DNA of 64,000 nucleotides from Archivesica marissinica (GCA_014843695.1 CM026391.1:19234871-19298870), one strand, 5' to 3'; numbered from the stretch's first letter, positions 1 to 12,083 are shown. Numbers and translations are program-made. Notes: generated by a model not told the origin, from the sequence alone.

Positions 1-231
1 TTCGATCCCCAGTCTGACCCTAATAAAATTAACAGTCTTTCAGATGTGACGTTAAACCGAGGTCTCGTGTCGGTGCTTTACATCGTGCACGTAAAAGAAC
101 AAGAGGAGATTCTGGAATGGGTCTCTGTCTGTATCATGCACTATCCTCCAAAATCTAAAATAACTAATCTCTTCAGGAGGCGTCGCTCATATGGGCAACC
201 GGTAGCGACGATAAATAAACGTAAAACACAC
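1..231 (+). mobile_element. SINE family A, cut by window start
   Basis: The copy starts within the B-box region (TTCGATCCCC) of a tRNA-like head and runs through the complete body to the family tail, CGCTCATATGGGCAACCGG followed by an A/C-rich end. Confidence 0.85.
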
Positions 232-252
232 AACTTCAATGTTGTCAAAATG

Positions 253-355
253 ATATTTTGATGTTTTCAGTACCACTGGAATAGAGAAGGTAGTTTACAG
301 GGAGATAGTTTGTAAAGCCATCAGCCAAATAACAGACAAGGAGACAAAATAACAC
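253..355. repeat. interspersed repeat, inverted partner of 5187-5285
   Basis: About 100 bases here are nearly identical to the reverse complement of 5187-5285; I count one mismatch over about 95 bases. It follows TTTTCAG, which resembles a splice acceptor, but no protein could be assigned. Confidence 0.7.
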
Positions 356-423
356 ACAAATACACACAAAATACGCACACATTTACGAAGAATATACTAT
401 CATCTATTGTAAGAAAATAATTG

Positions 424-664
424 CTAGTTTATACACATTTATTTTAACTCGATTGTGAAACAACGTTTATTTTATTTTAACTCGATTGTCTAACAACGTT
501 AGATTAATCACGCTCGAATCCTCATTCCTGATGGAATCCATCGGCACGTGATAGAGAGAAGAAATGCGGAATTTAAATACTAGTAACTTGCATACAGCTG
601 GGTTCGAACTACGGGCCTTTCGCACCTGAAGCGAACGCGCTACCATTGCGATAGCACGACTTCC
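424..664 (-). mobile_element. SINE family C
   Basis: Complete minus copy from the TAGTTTATACACATTTA tail to a tRNA-like head ending at GCACGACTTCC. It has a local duplication of the tail (two TTTTAACTCGATTGT blocks). Confidence 0.75.
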
Positions 665-909
665 ACATAAAAAATAAATTATCAAACCTCAACCCCCTGT
701 GGCTAAACATGATAAGGCAGATTATAAATAATCGTTGGATTATTGATAGGCTCCTAAGCTTACAGATAAAGCGGTGGTGACTCGATTGAATTGATTGCTT
801 CATTGCCTTCACCTTACTTATATATGTACTGTATATGTTTTATTTTAGTTCACGGCTCTTCCATGTGCAATGCATTTCAATAATCCTACAATACACGCCC
901 GTTTATATA

Positions 910-1082
910 CAGTCAAACCTGTCTTAAGCAGCCAGCCAAGGGAATCAAGTGGCTGCTTAGCACAGGTGGCTGCTTAATAGAGGTAAAGTATATAATAAAA
1001 CAACATATTGGGAATCTGGAAGCTGGCTGCTTAATACAGGGTGGCTGCTTAATACAGGTGACCACTAACACAGGTTTGACTG
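910..1082. mobile_element. TA-flanked MITE, CAGTCAAACCTG termini
   Basis: Begins CAGTCAAACCTGT and ends ACAGGTTTGACTG, with TA on each side. The interior is made of repeated CTTAAGCAGCC/GGCTGCTTAAT modules. TA duplication and CAGT ends fit pogo/Tigger-type transposons; it has no coding capacity. Confidence 0.7.
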
Positions 1083-1084
1083 TA

Positions 1085-1694
1085 TGTGGTTCCGACAGAC
1101 GGACGGACGGACAACGGAAACACAATAAGAAGCAACGACCCAGGCAATATTAAATTTAATTTAAACAATTATTTTAATTTCAGTCAATATCGAGAAGTAA
1201 TCGATACAGGAGCCTTCGACGAGTATTCTCGTCACGTATACAATTGGTATGCATTTACTCACGATTTGTTGCTTTCGTATAGAAAAATACAAATAGAGAA
1301 ATCACACATCTGCAATTTTAGGTAAGTATTACTGAAATCGATTACAGAGATCTTCTTTTGTTGAAAACGGATCTATACATAAAATTCAAATAAAGTCCTA
1401 AAAATATATCAATGAAGTTATTAGTTGTTCGTTGTTCGTTCGACTTCTTTATAATCAGACACTTTTTATCTTAACATTAGTGGGTGTTTTAGCGGACAGA
1501 AACCAGTGTTAAACCGTCTAGTGACTTTGATATGGTAAATGGGTGATAAGGATGCAGTAGTAGGGGAGGAATTAATTACATATATTACAAAAAAAATTGA
1601 TTACATTTGGTTACTACGCGGTCAACTATGCAAACCAATTCAACCAACACGTCTCTAGTCCCGTTGTGATGTTTTAAAGGCAAATGAATGCCGA
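1085..1694. other. no recognised feature
   Basis: AT-rich DNA including a short (GACG)n-like tract just after the MITE and a TTCGTTCG-rich patch near 1430. No gene or repeat could be assigned. Confidence 0.5.
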
Positions 1695-1707
1695 ATGAAC
1701 AGCATTT

Positions 1708-1999
1708 TTACAGACGGATATGTAGTCCAGTGGTAACACGCTGGACTGGTAATCCAGGGATCGCAGGTTCGATCCCCCGTCTGACCCTACTAAAATTAAC
1801 AGTCTTTGAGATGGCACGTTAAACCGAGGTCTCGTGTCGGTGCTTTACACCGTGCACGTAAAAGAACCAGAGGAGACTCTGGAATGGGTCTCTGTCTGTA
1901 TCATTGCACTATCCTCCAAAATCTAAAATGACTAATATCTTCAGGAGGCGTCGCTCTTATGGACAACCGGTAGTGACGGTAAATAAACGTAAAACACAC
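1708..1999 (+). mobile_element. SINE family A with perfect TSD
   Basis: Full copy starting near CAGACGGATATGTAGTCC. The anticodon-loop-like CTGGTAA suggests a tRNA-Thr (GGT) ancestor. ATGAACAGCATTT occurs at 1695-1707 and 2000-2012, a 13-bp target-site duplication that proves retroposition. Confidence 0.92.
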
Positions 2000-2297
2000 A
2001 TGAACAGCATTTGATCATAAGTCCTTCCAGCCTACCTCCATACAAATTAATAAGCAGTGCTTACCACGCTCGTCTTTCATCAATGCAATGCAACCCTAGC
2101 TTGATCCTCGTACCTGGAAGTATGTGAGCGGGTACGGTTGTTGCCAGATTGGACAGGTATGTTTTATCCGGGTATTACGGTCACCTCTTCCACCCACGCA
2201 CAAGAATGACAACATATTTCACATCTTTCATCCCAGCCAACGAGTGATTAAAATAAGTTGGTAAAGCTTGTTTCGTATATAGTTAAACTTGTATTAA

Positions 2298-2550
2298 TTA
2301 TTTATTATTAATTTATTATGGCTGTCCGATTAGCGCTCTCGCTTCTCACCGGTGCAACCCGGGTTCGATCCTCGGACCGGGAAGTATGTGAGATGGTACG
2401 GTGGTCGCCAGATCGGACGGTGGGATTTCTCCGGGTACTCCGGTTTCCTCTCACACGAATGACCACATTTACGCTTTCATCCGCGCCAACGAGAGTGATT
2501 ACTATAAGTTGTTAAAACTTGTTTCGCAATCGTTGTAAAATAAATATTCA
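2298..2550 (+). mobile_element. SINE family B
   Basis: Head GTCCGATTAGCG... and B-box GGGTTCGATCC, body with the GGTGG..TCTCCGGGTACTCC region, tail to AAAATAAATATTCA. ACTTGTATTAA flanks it at 2287-2297 and 2551-2561. The anticodon region is Glu-like (TTCTCAC). Confidence 0.8.
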
Positions 2551-2561
2551 ACTTGTATTAA

Positions 2562-2690
2562 GGCAAAAAGTGGTCTCTAAGCAGGACTGGTCGCTTAATA
2601 CAGACTCATTTGTTCATTACAACATAAACATGAAAAATGGTCTCTTAATATAAGGTGTCTCTTAATATAAGGTGTCTCTTAATAGCCGTG
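2562..2690. repeat. degenerate MITE-related repeat
   Basis: GGTCTCTAAGCAGG, CGCTTAATACAG and three copies of GGTCTCTTAATATAA-like text resemble the internal modules of the TA-flanked MITE family, but no terminal repeats remain. Confidence 0.35.
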
Positions 2691-2694
2691 CTCT

Positions 2695-2845
2695 TTCAGA
2701 TCGTAGGTTCGATCCCCCCCCCGTCTGACCCTAATAAAATTAACAGTCTTTCAAATGGGACTTTAAACCGAGGTCTCGTGTCGGTGCTGTACCTGTGCAC
2801 GTAAAAGAACCAGAGGAGATTCTGGAATGGGTTTCTGTCTATATT
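2695..2845 (+). mobile_element. SINE family A, partial
   Basis: Starts in the B-box and stops at GGGTTTCTGTCT, where a second copy follows after a short spacer. It shares the GCTGTACCTGTGCACG variant with the next copy, suggesting duplication of a common source. Confidence 0.8.
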
Positions 2846-2869
2846 CTGCTAGCTATATACAGACGGATA

Positions 2870-3149
2870 TGTAGTCCAGTGGTAACACGCTGGACTGGTA
2901 ATCCAGGGATAGCAGGTTCGATCCCCCGTCTGACCCTAATAAAATTAACAGTCTTTCAGATGGGACGTTAAACCGAGGTCTCGTGTCGGTGCTGTACCTG
3001 TGCACGTAAAAGAACCAGAGGATATTCTGGAATGGGTTTCTGTCTGTATCATTGCCCTATCCTCCAACAATCTAAAATAACTAATCTCTTCAGGAGGCGT
3101 CGCTCATATGGGCAACCGGTATCGACGATAAATCAACGTAAAACACACA
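2870..3149 (+). mobile_element. SINE family A, full copy
   Basis: Head CAGACGGATATG to tail CGTAAAACACACA; same body variant as the truncated copy just upstream. Confidence 0.88.
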
Positions 3150-3267
3150 TACGCCACACGTGCTCTTTCGAGCAAGTTTGGCTGCATATAGTTTTTACTT
3201 CGAAAATATTTTTTTTAAATAGATAAGTTTTGCTTCTCTTTCCTCACTGACTCTCCTCCTTAGATTA

Positions 3268-3521
3268 AAGTATAAACTTTATTTATTTTACAACGATTGC
3301 GAAGCAAGTTCTAACAACTTATATTAATCACTCTCGTTGGCGTGGATGAAAGCGTATATGTGGTCATTCGTGTGGGAGGAAACCGGAGTACTCGGAGAAT
3401 CTCCCACCTGTCCGATCTGGCGACCACCGTACCATCTCACATACTTCCCGGTCCGAGGATCGAACACGGGTTGCATTGGTGAGAAGCGAGCGCGCTAACC
3501 ACTGCGCTAATCGAACAGCCA
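3268..3521 (-). mobile_element. SINE family B
   Basis: Minus copy: AAACTTTATTTATTTTACAA tail, body, then head ending CTGCGCTAATCGAACAGCC. Confidence 0.85.
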
Positions 3522-3977
3522 AAACTTAGATTACAAGTGCGTAGCACGTGTGCGCAGAATATAACCTGTCATCGTTAGTATTAAATGTTTTAGACACAAC
3601 ATAGTATGAATAGAATATTAGGTTATTGTCTAAAGAATTAATATGTATCTGTGATTTTGAATGTAATGTATTTGTTGCATTTGTCATTCTATATATGGCC
3701 GAAAACCCTGCTGATTTGTTGATTATGCCAGTAAACGTTGGAAACAAACAAAGTTTAAAAGCATTGTTCGTACTATAACTTGTAGGTAAAATCAAACAAT
3801 AGGCGGCAGATGACATGCAGAATTTGATATGTATATTGTCGATCAAAGGATGACGGTGTTTATATCGATTATATTGATTATCATGATGATTGCGATACAT
3901 GATTAAGGAAAAAATATATATTATATTATTATCTATATTTAATCTATGAGCGTTATTGTATTTACACCTGTAATCGT

Positions 3978-4125
3978 ATAGTGATAGCGCTGTGGTAGAG
4001 CGTTCGGTTCAAGTGTGAAAGGCCCTGAGTTCGCACCCAGCTGTATCCGTTACGATAGTGCCCTTAGGTAAGGCACTTAGTTTCCACATTGCTCCCCCTC
4101 CCTCCCCATCCCCTCCCTTCAGTTG
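3978..4125 (+). mobile_element. SINE family C, 5' half
   Basis: Head GTGATAGCGCTGTGGTAGAG with the GTTCAAGTGTGAAAG anticodon arm and body GTGCCCTTAGGTAAGGCA; it breaks up in a C-rich tract and lacks the 3' tail. Confidence 0.65.
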
Positions 4126-4503
4126 GCTGGTGGATCTTATCTTGGAGCATGCTGATAGAGAATTACGTTTGGTGCATTCTGGTGCATGCTCAATGTTTTG
4201 TCTGTGACATTTAAAAGTGAAATAGTTTATAATTAAAATAGGATTATAATTTATAATATAACGCATATACATATGAAAAGTGTTGAGTATACATTGTAGT
4301 TAACGGACGAGTGGCGCGGGCGAGAACATGCTGCACAATTCTGCATCGTACCGTATCCAGTATTGAACTGACCCCAACCCTCCCCCCAAGTAATTCCGTC
4401 GTTAGTATAAATAATTATCCGGGGGAATAAGGAAACAATCTAGTTAATCTAGACACGCGCACGCGCATGCGCTTATGGAATAATCAGGACAATATGAAGC
4501 AGT

Positions 4504-4790
4504 ACCGTAGCCAGAGGTGAATTTCAACCGAGGCAATCTAGGGGATCCGGGGGCATGTTACCTCATAACAGTGTTGAGGTATAGAAGCGATTTCCTGCGT
4601 TTTCTGATTTAATGAGTTTAGACGTATAATTATGTACTGACCTTTCAGCTCTCTAGCAGTCAACATTTTATACAGCAAATGGATAGTTTTTACATTTTAT
4701 TTATTTAACATTTCATTTATTTATTTTTGCTTTGGAAATTTTAACCGAGGCAACTTCCTCGGTGTGCCTCGATGTGGCTACGGGCCTGTG
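4504..4790. mobile_element. possible non-autonomous DNA element
   Basis: Ends CCGTAGCCAGAGG and TGTGGCTACGGG are inverted, and CAACCGAGGCAA near the left end is matched by TAACCGAGGCAACTTCCTC near the right. No TSD was secured. Confidence 0.35.
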
Positions 4791-5186
4791 TAATGTAATA
4801 GCTCCCTTTGGGTATTGCTCAAACATGACATGAAATTTAGAATAAATTCAGCAACTAGTTATTTGAACAAATTACTACACTTACACAAGCGGAACTATAT
4901 ATCGTATAGAATGAAAATATTATAAATTTGAAAATATTACGTACAGATAGAGATGTTACTACACATCATTCTATTTAGGAAATAATATTTGTTATTTGTC
5001 CTGGCGTTGTTGGTCGAGGAATAAAACACGGTTTGGAGTTCTGATGCGTAGTAGTTAATCATCGTAGACCGCGTCATAAGCATCAAAACCGCAAACCTTG
5101 TTTTATACAGATAAACAACGACAAGACAAAATATTATTTCCATTCTAACATGGATCCAATATAATGCTATAAACGAATAAATGTTT

Positions 5187-5285
5187 GTGTTATTTTGTCT
5201 CCTTGTCTGTTATTTGGATGATGGCTTTACAAACTATCTCCCTGTAAACTACCTTCTCTATTCCAGTGGTACTGAAAACATCAAA
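5187..5285. repeat. interspersed repeat, inverted partner of 253-355
   Basis: Reverse complement of 253-355 over about 95 bases with one mismatch, 4.9 kb apart. Confidence 0.7.
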
Positions 5286-5471
5286 ACTATATTACCTGTG
5301 TGGCTTGTTGTTAACATTACAAATCCTGCCCATCCGCTGTATTCAATTCCAATGTAAAAGTGTTAATACAAAGTGTGTATGGTTACGTCCATAAATAAGG
5401 TTTTTTTAACAGAGGGGGCAATATTCAACAGCCATAGCCGTATTTTATTGTAGATTTAACAACGGTAATGT

Positions 5472-5535
5472 TTAAACCGGAGTACCCGGAGAAAACCCAC
5501 CTGTCCGATCTAGCGACCACGGTACCATATCACTG
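5472..5535 (-). mobile_element. SINE family B fragment
   Basis: CCGGAGTACCCGGAGAAAAC followed by CACCTGTCCGATCTAGCGACC is the central part of SINE B in minus orientation. It passes without a break into the 33-bp satellite. Confidence 0.8.
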
Positions 5536-6190
5536 GTTGCATCTAGCGACCACGGTACCATATCACTGGTTGCATCTAGCGACCACGGTACCATATCACG
5601 GGTTGCATCTAGCGACCACGGTACCATATCACGGGTTGCATCTAGCGACCACGGTACCATATCACGGGTTGCATCTAGCGACCACGGTACCATATCACGG
5701 GTTGCATCTAGCGACCACGGTACCATATCACGGGTTGCATCTAGCGACCACGGTACCATATCACGGGTTGCATCTAGCGACCACGGTACCATATCACGGG
5801 TTGCATCTAGCGACCACGGTACCATATCACGGGTTGCATCTAGCGACCACGGTATATAGGGTGCATCTAGCGCCACGGTACCATATCACGGGTTGCATCT
5901 AGCGACCACGGTACCATATCACGGGTTGCATCTAGCGACCACGGTACCATATCAGGGTTGTTAGCGACCACGGTACCATATCACAGGTTACATCTAGCGA
6001 CCACGGTACCATATAACGGGTTGCATCTAGCGACCACGGTACCATATAACGGGTTGCATCTAGCGACCACGGTACCATATAACGGGTTGCATCTAGCGAC
6101 CACGGTACCATATAACGGGTTGCATCTAGCGACCACGGTACCATATCACGGGTTGCATCTAGCGACCACGGTACCATATCACGGGTTGCA
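5507..6190. repeat. 33-bp satellite, about 20 units
   Basis: Units carry CTAGCGACCACGGTACCATA at a 33-base period, with variants CACTGG, CACGGG and AACGGG and two shortened units near 5852 and 5955. The unit matches SINE B sequence (GGCGACCACCGTACCATC). Since 33 is a multiple of 3, both strands stay open, but these frames are not genes. Confidence 0.95.
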
Positions 6191-6478
6191 ACGGTAGATT
6201 GTTCTTTGTTTATAGGAACACATCAAGCCATGTTATAATGAATATAATTTGAATAATCATTTGCATAATTATTTGCAGTTAGTAAGCAGTGTTTTTGTTG
6301 CAAAATACTAAACTGAAAGTGAAACTACGACTTTCCTGAATCGGATTGCCACGCCCTGTTTTCATTCGGAACGCATCGCCCTATATCGGCAATCAGAAAA
6401 CACAGATAAGATAGTTCTTTGAACATCCATCGTTGCGTCACGCATGCGCATAAAGCAGTTTACCATACGTGTGTTCAA

Positions 6479-6769
6479 TGTGTGTGCTTACGTTTATTTA
6501 TCGTCGCTACCGGTTGCCCATATGAGCGACGCCTCCTGAAGAGATTAGTTATTTTAGATTTTGGAGGATAGTGCGTGATACAGACAGAGACCCATTCCAG
6601 AATCTCCTCTTGTTCTTTTACGTGCACGGTGTAAAGCACCGACACGAGACCTCGGTTTAACGTCCCATCTGAACGACTGTTAATTGTATTAGGGTCAGAC
6701 GGGGGATCGAACCTGCGATTCCTGGATTACCAGTCCAGCGTGTTACCACTGGACTACAGATCCGTATGT
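6479..6769 (-). mobile_element. SINE family A with perfect TSD
   Basis: Minus copy flanked by CGTGTGTTCAA at 6468-6478 and 6770-6780. Confidence 0.92.
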
Positions 6770-6921
6770 CGTGTGTTCAAACGTACATTACAGTGTTATA
6801 TTGATGTGATTTTATGTCGTCTCTGTACGAATATTTGGATTGTTTCATACCATTATAGTGTCGTCATAAGATACCATCAAAGTTGGCGAACTATTAGTAT
6901 GTGTATGAAGTCATGTCTATC

Positions 6922-7137
6922 TTTAATTTAAACTTTATTTATTTTACAACGATTGCGAAACAAGTTTTAACAACTTATATTAATCACTCTCGTTGGCGCT
7001 TATGAAATCGTAAATGTGGTCATTCGTGTGGGAGGAAACCGCGTTACCCGGAGAAAACCCACCTATCCGATCTGGCGACCACCATACCATCTCACATACT
7101 TCCCGGTCCGAGGATCGAACCCGGGTTGCATTGGTGA
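6922..7137 (-). mobile_element. SINE family B, 5'-truncated, perfect TSD
   Basis: The minus copy stops at GGGTTGCATTGGTGA, so the A-box half of the head is missing. GAAGTCATGTCTATC (15 bp) flanks it at 6907-6921 and 7138-7152, so the truncation arose at insertion. Confidence 0.92.
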
Positions 7138-7169
7138 GAAGTCATGTCTATCAACCTCACACGTTGGTG

Positions 7170-7560
7170 TCATAGCAAATTAGGTGACGTATGGGCGATT
7201 GTAACGAGAGACAGTGGTCAGTTATTGCCCCTGAATACTCCCAATAGTATTAATTGGTTTCCTCTGTTTTTATCGTTGTTTCCTTTGCACCACATGTTTT
7301 CCATTCTCATCCGTATTCTCGTCTAATAATTATGAAATTATTAAATCTCGACGATTTTGATAAAATTACATTTATCCTAACGCAACATCTGTTTAGTTTG
7401 AGTAAAAACAAAGGATTCCAACTAAAAGGACCAATATACATTTAGGGATCAATCTGACTTTATCCATCAAGGGAGGTAATAGAAAAACCAGTAATGTCTC
7501 TCATTGTTTTCCTCCGTTTTTATCATGGTTTCCTTTGTATCACATGCTATCAAGTTCAGC
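7170..7560. repeat. interspersed repeat, inverted relative at 56380-56860
   Basis: The stretch with ATTGGTTTCCTCTGTTTTTA, CACATGTTTTCCATTCTCAT and AGGGAGGTAATAGAAAAACC reappears as its reverse complement at 56380-56860. No terminal repeats or coding frame were identified. Confidence 0.6.
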
Positions 7561-8347
7561 CGTTTTCTCATCTTATAATTAAGAAATCTCGACATACGCA
7601 TGTATGTAATGGCTACCTTACTGTAGAAAATTGCTATCAATTAATTAAAGCGACATTCCATCGCAAAAAGCAAATAAAATGCATTTGTTCACGTATAAAT
7701 AAATGCATTGCTACTACAAATTATTCCGAATACATTCGAACACTAACATTGAATCAATAAACAGTGTTTTTGTGGATTGAAAGTATGATTCATATAACGA
7801 TCATCCATGCTCCTGAATTGACGTTTGTTTGTCATCGGAGCCAATACTAAACGTGAGGTAATGTCTAGAGATAATTTAACTAAGAATAGTCTACAAATAA
7901 AGAGGCACACATATGAGATATAACGGTAAATCTGTACCATAAATCGTGTTATTCAGGATACACTAGTTGTATTACGCATGGATGTTTACATTATTTTGTT
8001 ATGTTAAAATACCTAGTATTTGAGGCACATATTTGGAAAGAAATTATACCATATAATAGGAAACTACATTCTGTAGAAATTTGTGTTTTCACTGATGTAG
8101 TGTCGCTTTAAATATTTTGATAAAACCACATATCAGCATACAGCAACATCTGGTTAAGAAACAATAATAAAAACTACGAATTCCAAGTAAGGGACCAGTA
8201 TACATGTCTGACGTTATCTGACAAGGTACCCGGAACTTAGAAATGTGCAGTTATAATTAATTGATTTCACGAATATACTATGTCACATAAATATTCGGAA
8301 GAGTCCTAGAAAGGATAGGTAAATCTGTACAATATATGTCTTCATTA
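7561..8347. other. no gene seen
   Basis: AT-rich DNA. A part near 8150-8230 (ATTCCAAGTAAGGGACCAGT) resembles the preceding interspersed repeat. Confidence 0.4.
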
Positions 8348-9043
8348 GACACACCCTGTATCACTGTCATGTTGATACACCCTGTATCACTGTCATGTTG
8401 ATACACCCTGTATCACTGTCATGTTGACACACCCTGTATCTCTGTCATGTTGATACACCCTGTATCTCTGTCATGTTGATACACCCTGTATCTCTGTCAT
8501 GTTGATACATCCTGTATCAATGTCATGTTGACACACCCTGTATCACTGTCATGTTGATACACCCTGTATCACTGTCATGTTGACACACCCTGTATCAATG
8601 TCATGTTGATACACCCTGTATCACTGTCATGTTGATACACCCTGTATCACTGTCATGTTCACACACCCTGTATCACTGTCATGTTCACACACCCTGTATC
8701 ACTGTCATGTTCACACACCCTGTATCACTGTCATGCTGACACACCCTGTATCACTGTCATGTTGACACACCCTGTATCACTGCCATGTTGATACACCCTG
8801 TATCACTGTCATGTTGACACACCCTGTATCATTGTCATGTTGACACACCTTGTATCATTGTCATGTTGACACACCCTGTATCACTGTCATGTTCACACAC
8901 CCTGTATCACTGTCATGTTCACACACCCTGTATCACTGTCATGTTGACACACCCTGTATCACTGCCATGTTGATACACCCTGTATCACTGTCATGTTGAC
9001 ACACCCTGTATCATTGTCATGTTGACACACCTTGTATCACCAC
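8348..9043. repeat. 26-bp satellite, about 27 units
   Basis: ACACCCTGTATCACTGTCAT recurs every 26 bases with point variants (TCTCTG, TCAATG, GTTCAC). Higher-order similarity between 8640-8860 and 8880-9040 suggests a secondary block duplication. Confidence 0.95.
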
Positions 9044-9332
9044 CATGTTGCTAGTCAAATAAGAAGCGTCAAATAACAAACACAGTGTTCGGCCTGATCA
9101 AATGGCACTCATAATTCTAATTTAATTGCCTTCGCATTTGGTAACATCATTAACACATCATACGACATGACAACCTCAATCATTCTAAAAATCATCCAAG
9201 GCCACTGCATTATGAACAGATTTGTAATATTTTATTTGATATTTTAATAGCAGATTTAACTTTTGTATAGTTTGTTTACTGTCGACCCCTGGTTAATCAG
9301 GGCGACATATCTCCAGAAATGTATTCACTATA

Positions 9333-9510
9333 CAGTCTAACCGTTATGTCAAATTCGGTTATGTCGAATTATCCGGTTATCTCGAAGTCGGATAACTATC
9401 ATTGTACATAAAATTGGCTCCGTTTATATCGAATTTCGTTATGTCAAACTTCGGTTATGTCGAAGTATTTTGCTCGGTCCGACGGAATTCGACATATCGG
9501 ATGTAGACTG
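9333..9510. mobile_element. TA-flanked MITE, CAGTCTAACC termini
   Basis: CAGTCTAACCGTTATGTC at the left and GACATATCGGATGTAGACTG at the right form imperfect terminal inverted repeats with TA on each side. The interior repeats GGTTATGTCGAA modules, typical of short pogo/Tigger derivatives. Confidence 0.65.
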
Positions 9511-9599
9511 TATATGTAAACTGTTATTTTATTATTTGGCGGATAGTGTAAAATACAGAAGATGCTCCAATCCAATTCCAGAAATATCCCTGGTTCTTT

Positions 9600-9762
9600 T
9601 TTATTCAAGTTTATTTAACGTCGCTACCTGTTGCCCATTTGATCAACGGGCAGTTTAACTAGCAACACCTTTCCTTGGCCGGCTCCAGTGGTTACCCAGT
9701 ACTTGGTGCACCAACCTTCGTAAGAAAAACTGCCAACTTTTTTATATAAAGAGAAACGGTCT
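9600..9762 (-). mobile_element. SINE family D, 3' part
   Basis: Minus copy with the tail AACGTCGCTACCTGTTGCCC and the body CAGTACTTGGTGCACCAACC; the tRNA-like head is missing. Confidence 0.7.
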
Positions 9763-9769
9763 CTTTTGT

Positions 9770-10015
9770 TTTAACTTTATTTATTTTACAACGATTGCGA
9801 AGCAAGTTCTAATAACTTATATTAATCACTCTCATTGGCGCGGATGAAAGCGTAAATGTGGTCATTCGTGGGGGAGGAAACCGGAGTACCCGGATATAAC
9901 CCACCTGTCAGATCTGGCGACCACCGTACCATCTCATATACTTCACGGTCCGAGGATCGAACCCGGGTTGCATTGGTGAGAAGTGAGCGCGTTAACCACT
10001 GCGCTAATAGGACAG
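9770..10015 (-). mobile_element. SINE family B
   Basis: Full minus copy, tail at left (AACTTTATTTATTTTACAAC), head ending ACTGCGCTAATAGGACAGC. It directly follows the SINE D fragment. Confidence 0.85.
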
Positions 10016-11660
10016 CGGTGCTCGAACCCGTGACCACTACTAACTATAAATATAATATCATAAACACACTGCTATTTGATAAAAATAGTTAGAATGATGC
10101 AGATACCGAGACATATTATAATATTATAAGATAAGATAAGATATGTTTATTATAGTCTCACTTTACATGGTACATATAATTACATAATATAGAAACTTTC
10201 ATCATGCAAACCTTTCTAAGAAGAAATATGAGAGATTTAAAACTATATATAATGAAGACAATTTTCTAAGACACAATAAGTACAGTAAAAACCTTCACAC
10301 AGCACTAGTAAAATACTGAACAATTATATAACAACTTAATACTCAGTGATGTATTTACAACATTACTATATATACAATACGTTAAAATCTTCAGTTATAC
10401 AACAATGTTTTTCTTCTATTTAAAATATTAAAACAGGTTTTGGCACTTAAAAATACAATATATATTACCAACATCGAAATCGGTTGCCATTATTTTTTTT
10501 ATCGTCAATACAATTATTTTGGTTCCTAATGAATAGTATCAATGTCAGAATTAAGATCATTTTAGAAGAAATTATTTAGTTTTCGTTATTTTGGTATCTA
10601 ACAATGAGCTGCTTTAAAAGTAAAAAGCGATGAGGATATGTATACGTTTAACATACCGATCTTGCAGTTTCTTGTTGCATTCCTTGATATTTCTCATAAC
10701 GTGATGTTTTTACGGTCGCCGATTCTGGGAGCGCAACTTCATCACCATAGCAACCGTTTGTTTGTCTTCGTCTCGTGCGTTTCTTTTGTTTCCTTGGCGA
10801 CGGACTTGAATGAATCTGCGGAGGTTCTGTCAGAAACACTGGCGTCTGCATCTTTAACATTCTCCACGAAAACTTAAAACTCCAACCGAAAGTGTTAATA
10901 TTTCATCCGGTTCATTTTCACTCGTTAATAATTAAACAGCGAAACGTAGAATCTACCGTAGAATCTGTGATCTGCGATATTAGCATTGATTGTTTGTCAG
11001 ATTAATGTTTATATTTGTTACTAAAATATTCTTGTCGTGAATCTCGTGTCGTGTCGTTTCCTATCTATATCGATTACTCAACGCTCGGAGAAAAACATTT
11101 CCATAGAATGCATTTAAAATTTAGTGAAATATTACAGATCTACCATGTCTATTTCTAAATATATATTTTTTAATATTCCTCTGAAATATCCAGCTAAACT
11201 CATGGAACAATAACGTACGAATGTACACCTGGTCCAATCCAATGCTAGTATAAAACACGACTGTGTAAAATGTAATTCTCTAGATACTGCTACAAGAAAA
11301 GTGTCAGAGAAAATATCAATATCTCTATCTTTATATCGTTCAACCTTTCAATACTTATATCAAAGAATGCTATCCAAATTCACGAAAGTTTTACGGTTAT
11401 ATTTACATAAACATTCGTCTCATATAAACAGATCGTTCAGTTTTCCAATGACAGCCTGCTGTGTGTATGGTATAATTTCGTATTTTACACAACCAGTTAT
11501 GAAAAGGCAGAGTACATTTAACATTTTCACTACCAGATGACCTATAATTAGCGCATCTCTGATAACCTGATGGATAATATATACATGTAATATAATCATA
11601 ATGCTTCGTAGTATAGTTAGGGCTGATTTGCCTGTCCTATTCATTTGAATATACATAAGG
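10016..11660. other. 1.6 kb without recognised gene or repeat
   Basis: AT-rich single-copy-looking DNA, with ATAAGATAAGATA at about 10128. The only frames are short and carry no motif I recognise. Confidence 0.4.
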
Positions 11661-12058
11661 CAGGCCCGTCGCTGGGCATACGCAAGTACGCACGTGCGTA
11701 TCATTGGTCTGAGAAAATGAAAAAAAACTTAAAACTCCAAAAATGAATTAAAACGCCAGGGGGGTAGTAGGGATACATAGGCGCCGTGATGTGTGGAGTG
11801 GTGGAATAATTGAGCCCATTGCAAATATGGTGCATCTCGAAATAGTTTGTGCTATTTTACGTGCTTGATTAATTGATAAGAGCAATAGTCCTGCAATTCT
11901 ATGTTACAAAATGCATTGACATGCAGGAAATTGCTTCCTCATTTCCAAAAATATACCGGGGGGTTGGGGAGACCCCCCTAGTGTAATCGCATGCTATGTT
12001 CAATTGACAAACAAATTTGACCGTGCGTATCATCAAAATAGCTCCAGCGACGGCCCTG
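11661..12058. mobile_element. non-autonomous DNA transposon with GGCC-GTCGCTGG termini
   Basis: CAGGCCCGTCGCTGG at the left is inverted as CCAGCGACGGCCCTG at the right. TAAGG flanks both ends (11656-11660, 12059-12063). There is no transposase frame. The termini resemble hAT-type ends, but the 5-bp duplication is shorter than the usual 8, so the superfamily is uncertain. Confidence 0.6.
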
Positions 12059-12083
12059 TAAGGTGAAGCCCTTAGTGTGTGTG

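Noticed and set aside
1711..1790. Functional tRNA-Thr gene
   Set aside because: The acceptor stem is not formed, the sequence continues into a SINE body, and a TSD surrounds the whole. The same holds for the other tRNA-like heads.
5468..6197. Open frames on both strands encoding an 11-residue repeat protein
   Set aside because: Period 33 is a multiple of 3, so all frames without a stop in the unit stay open. The sequence derives from a SINE.
8348..9043. CRISPR-like regular repeats
   Set aside because: Units are contiguous with no unique spacers and the genome is eukaryotic; it is a satellite.
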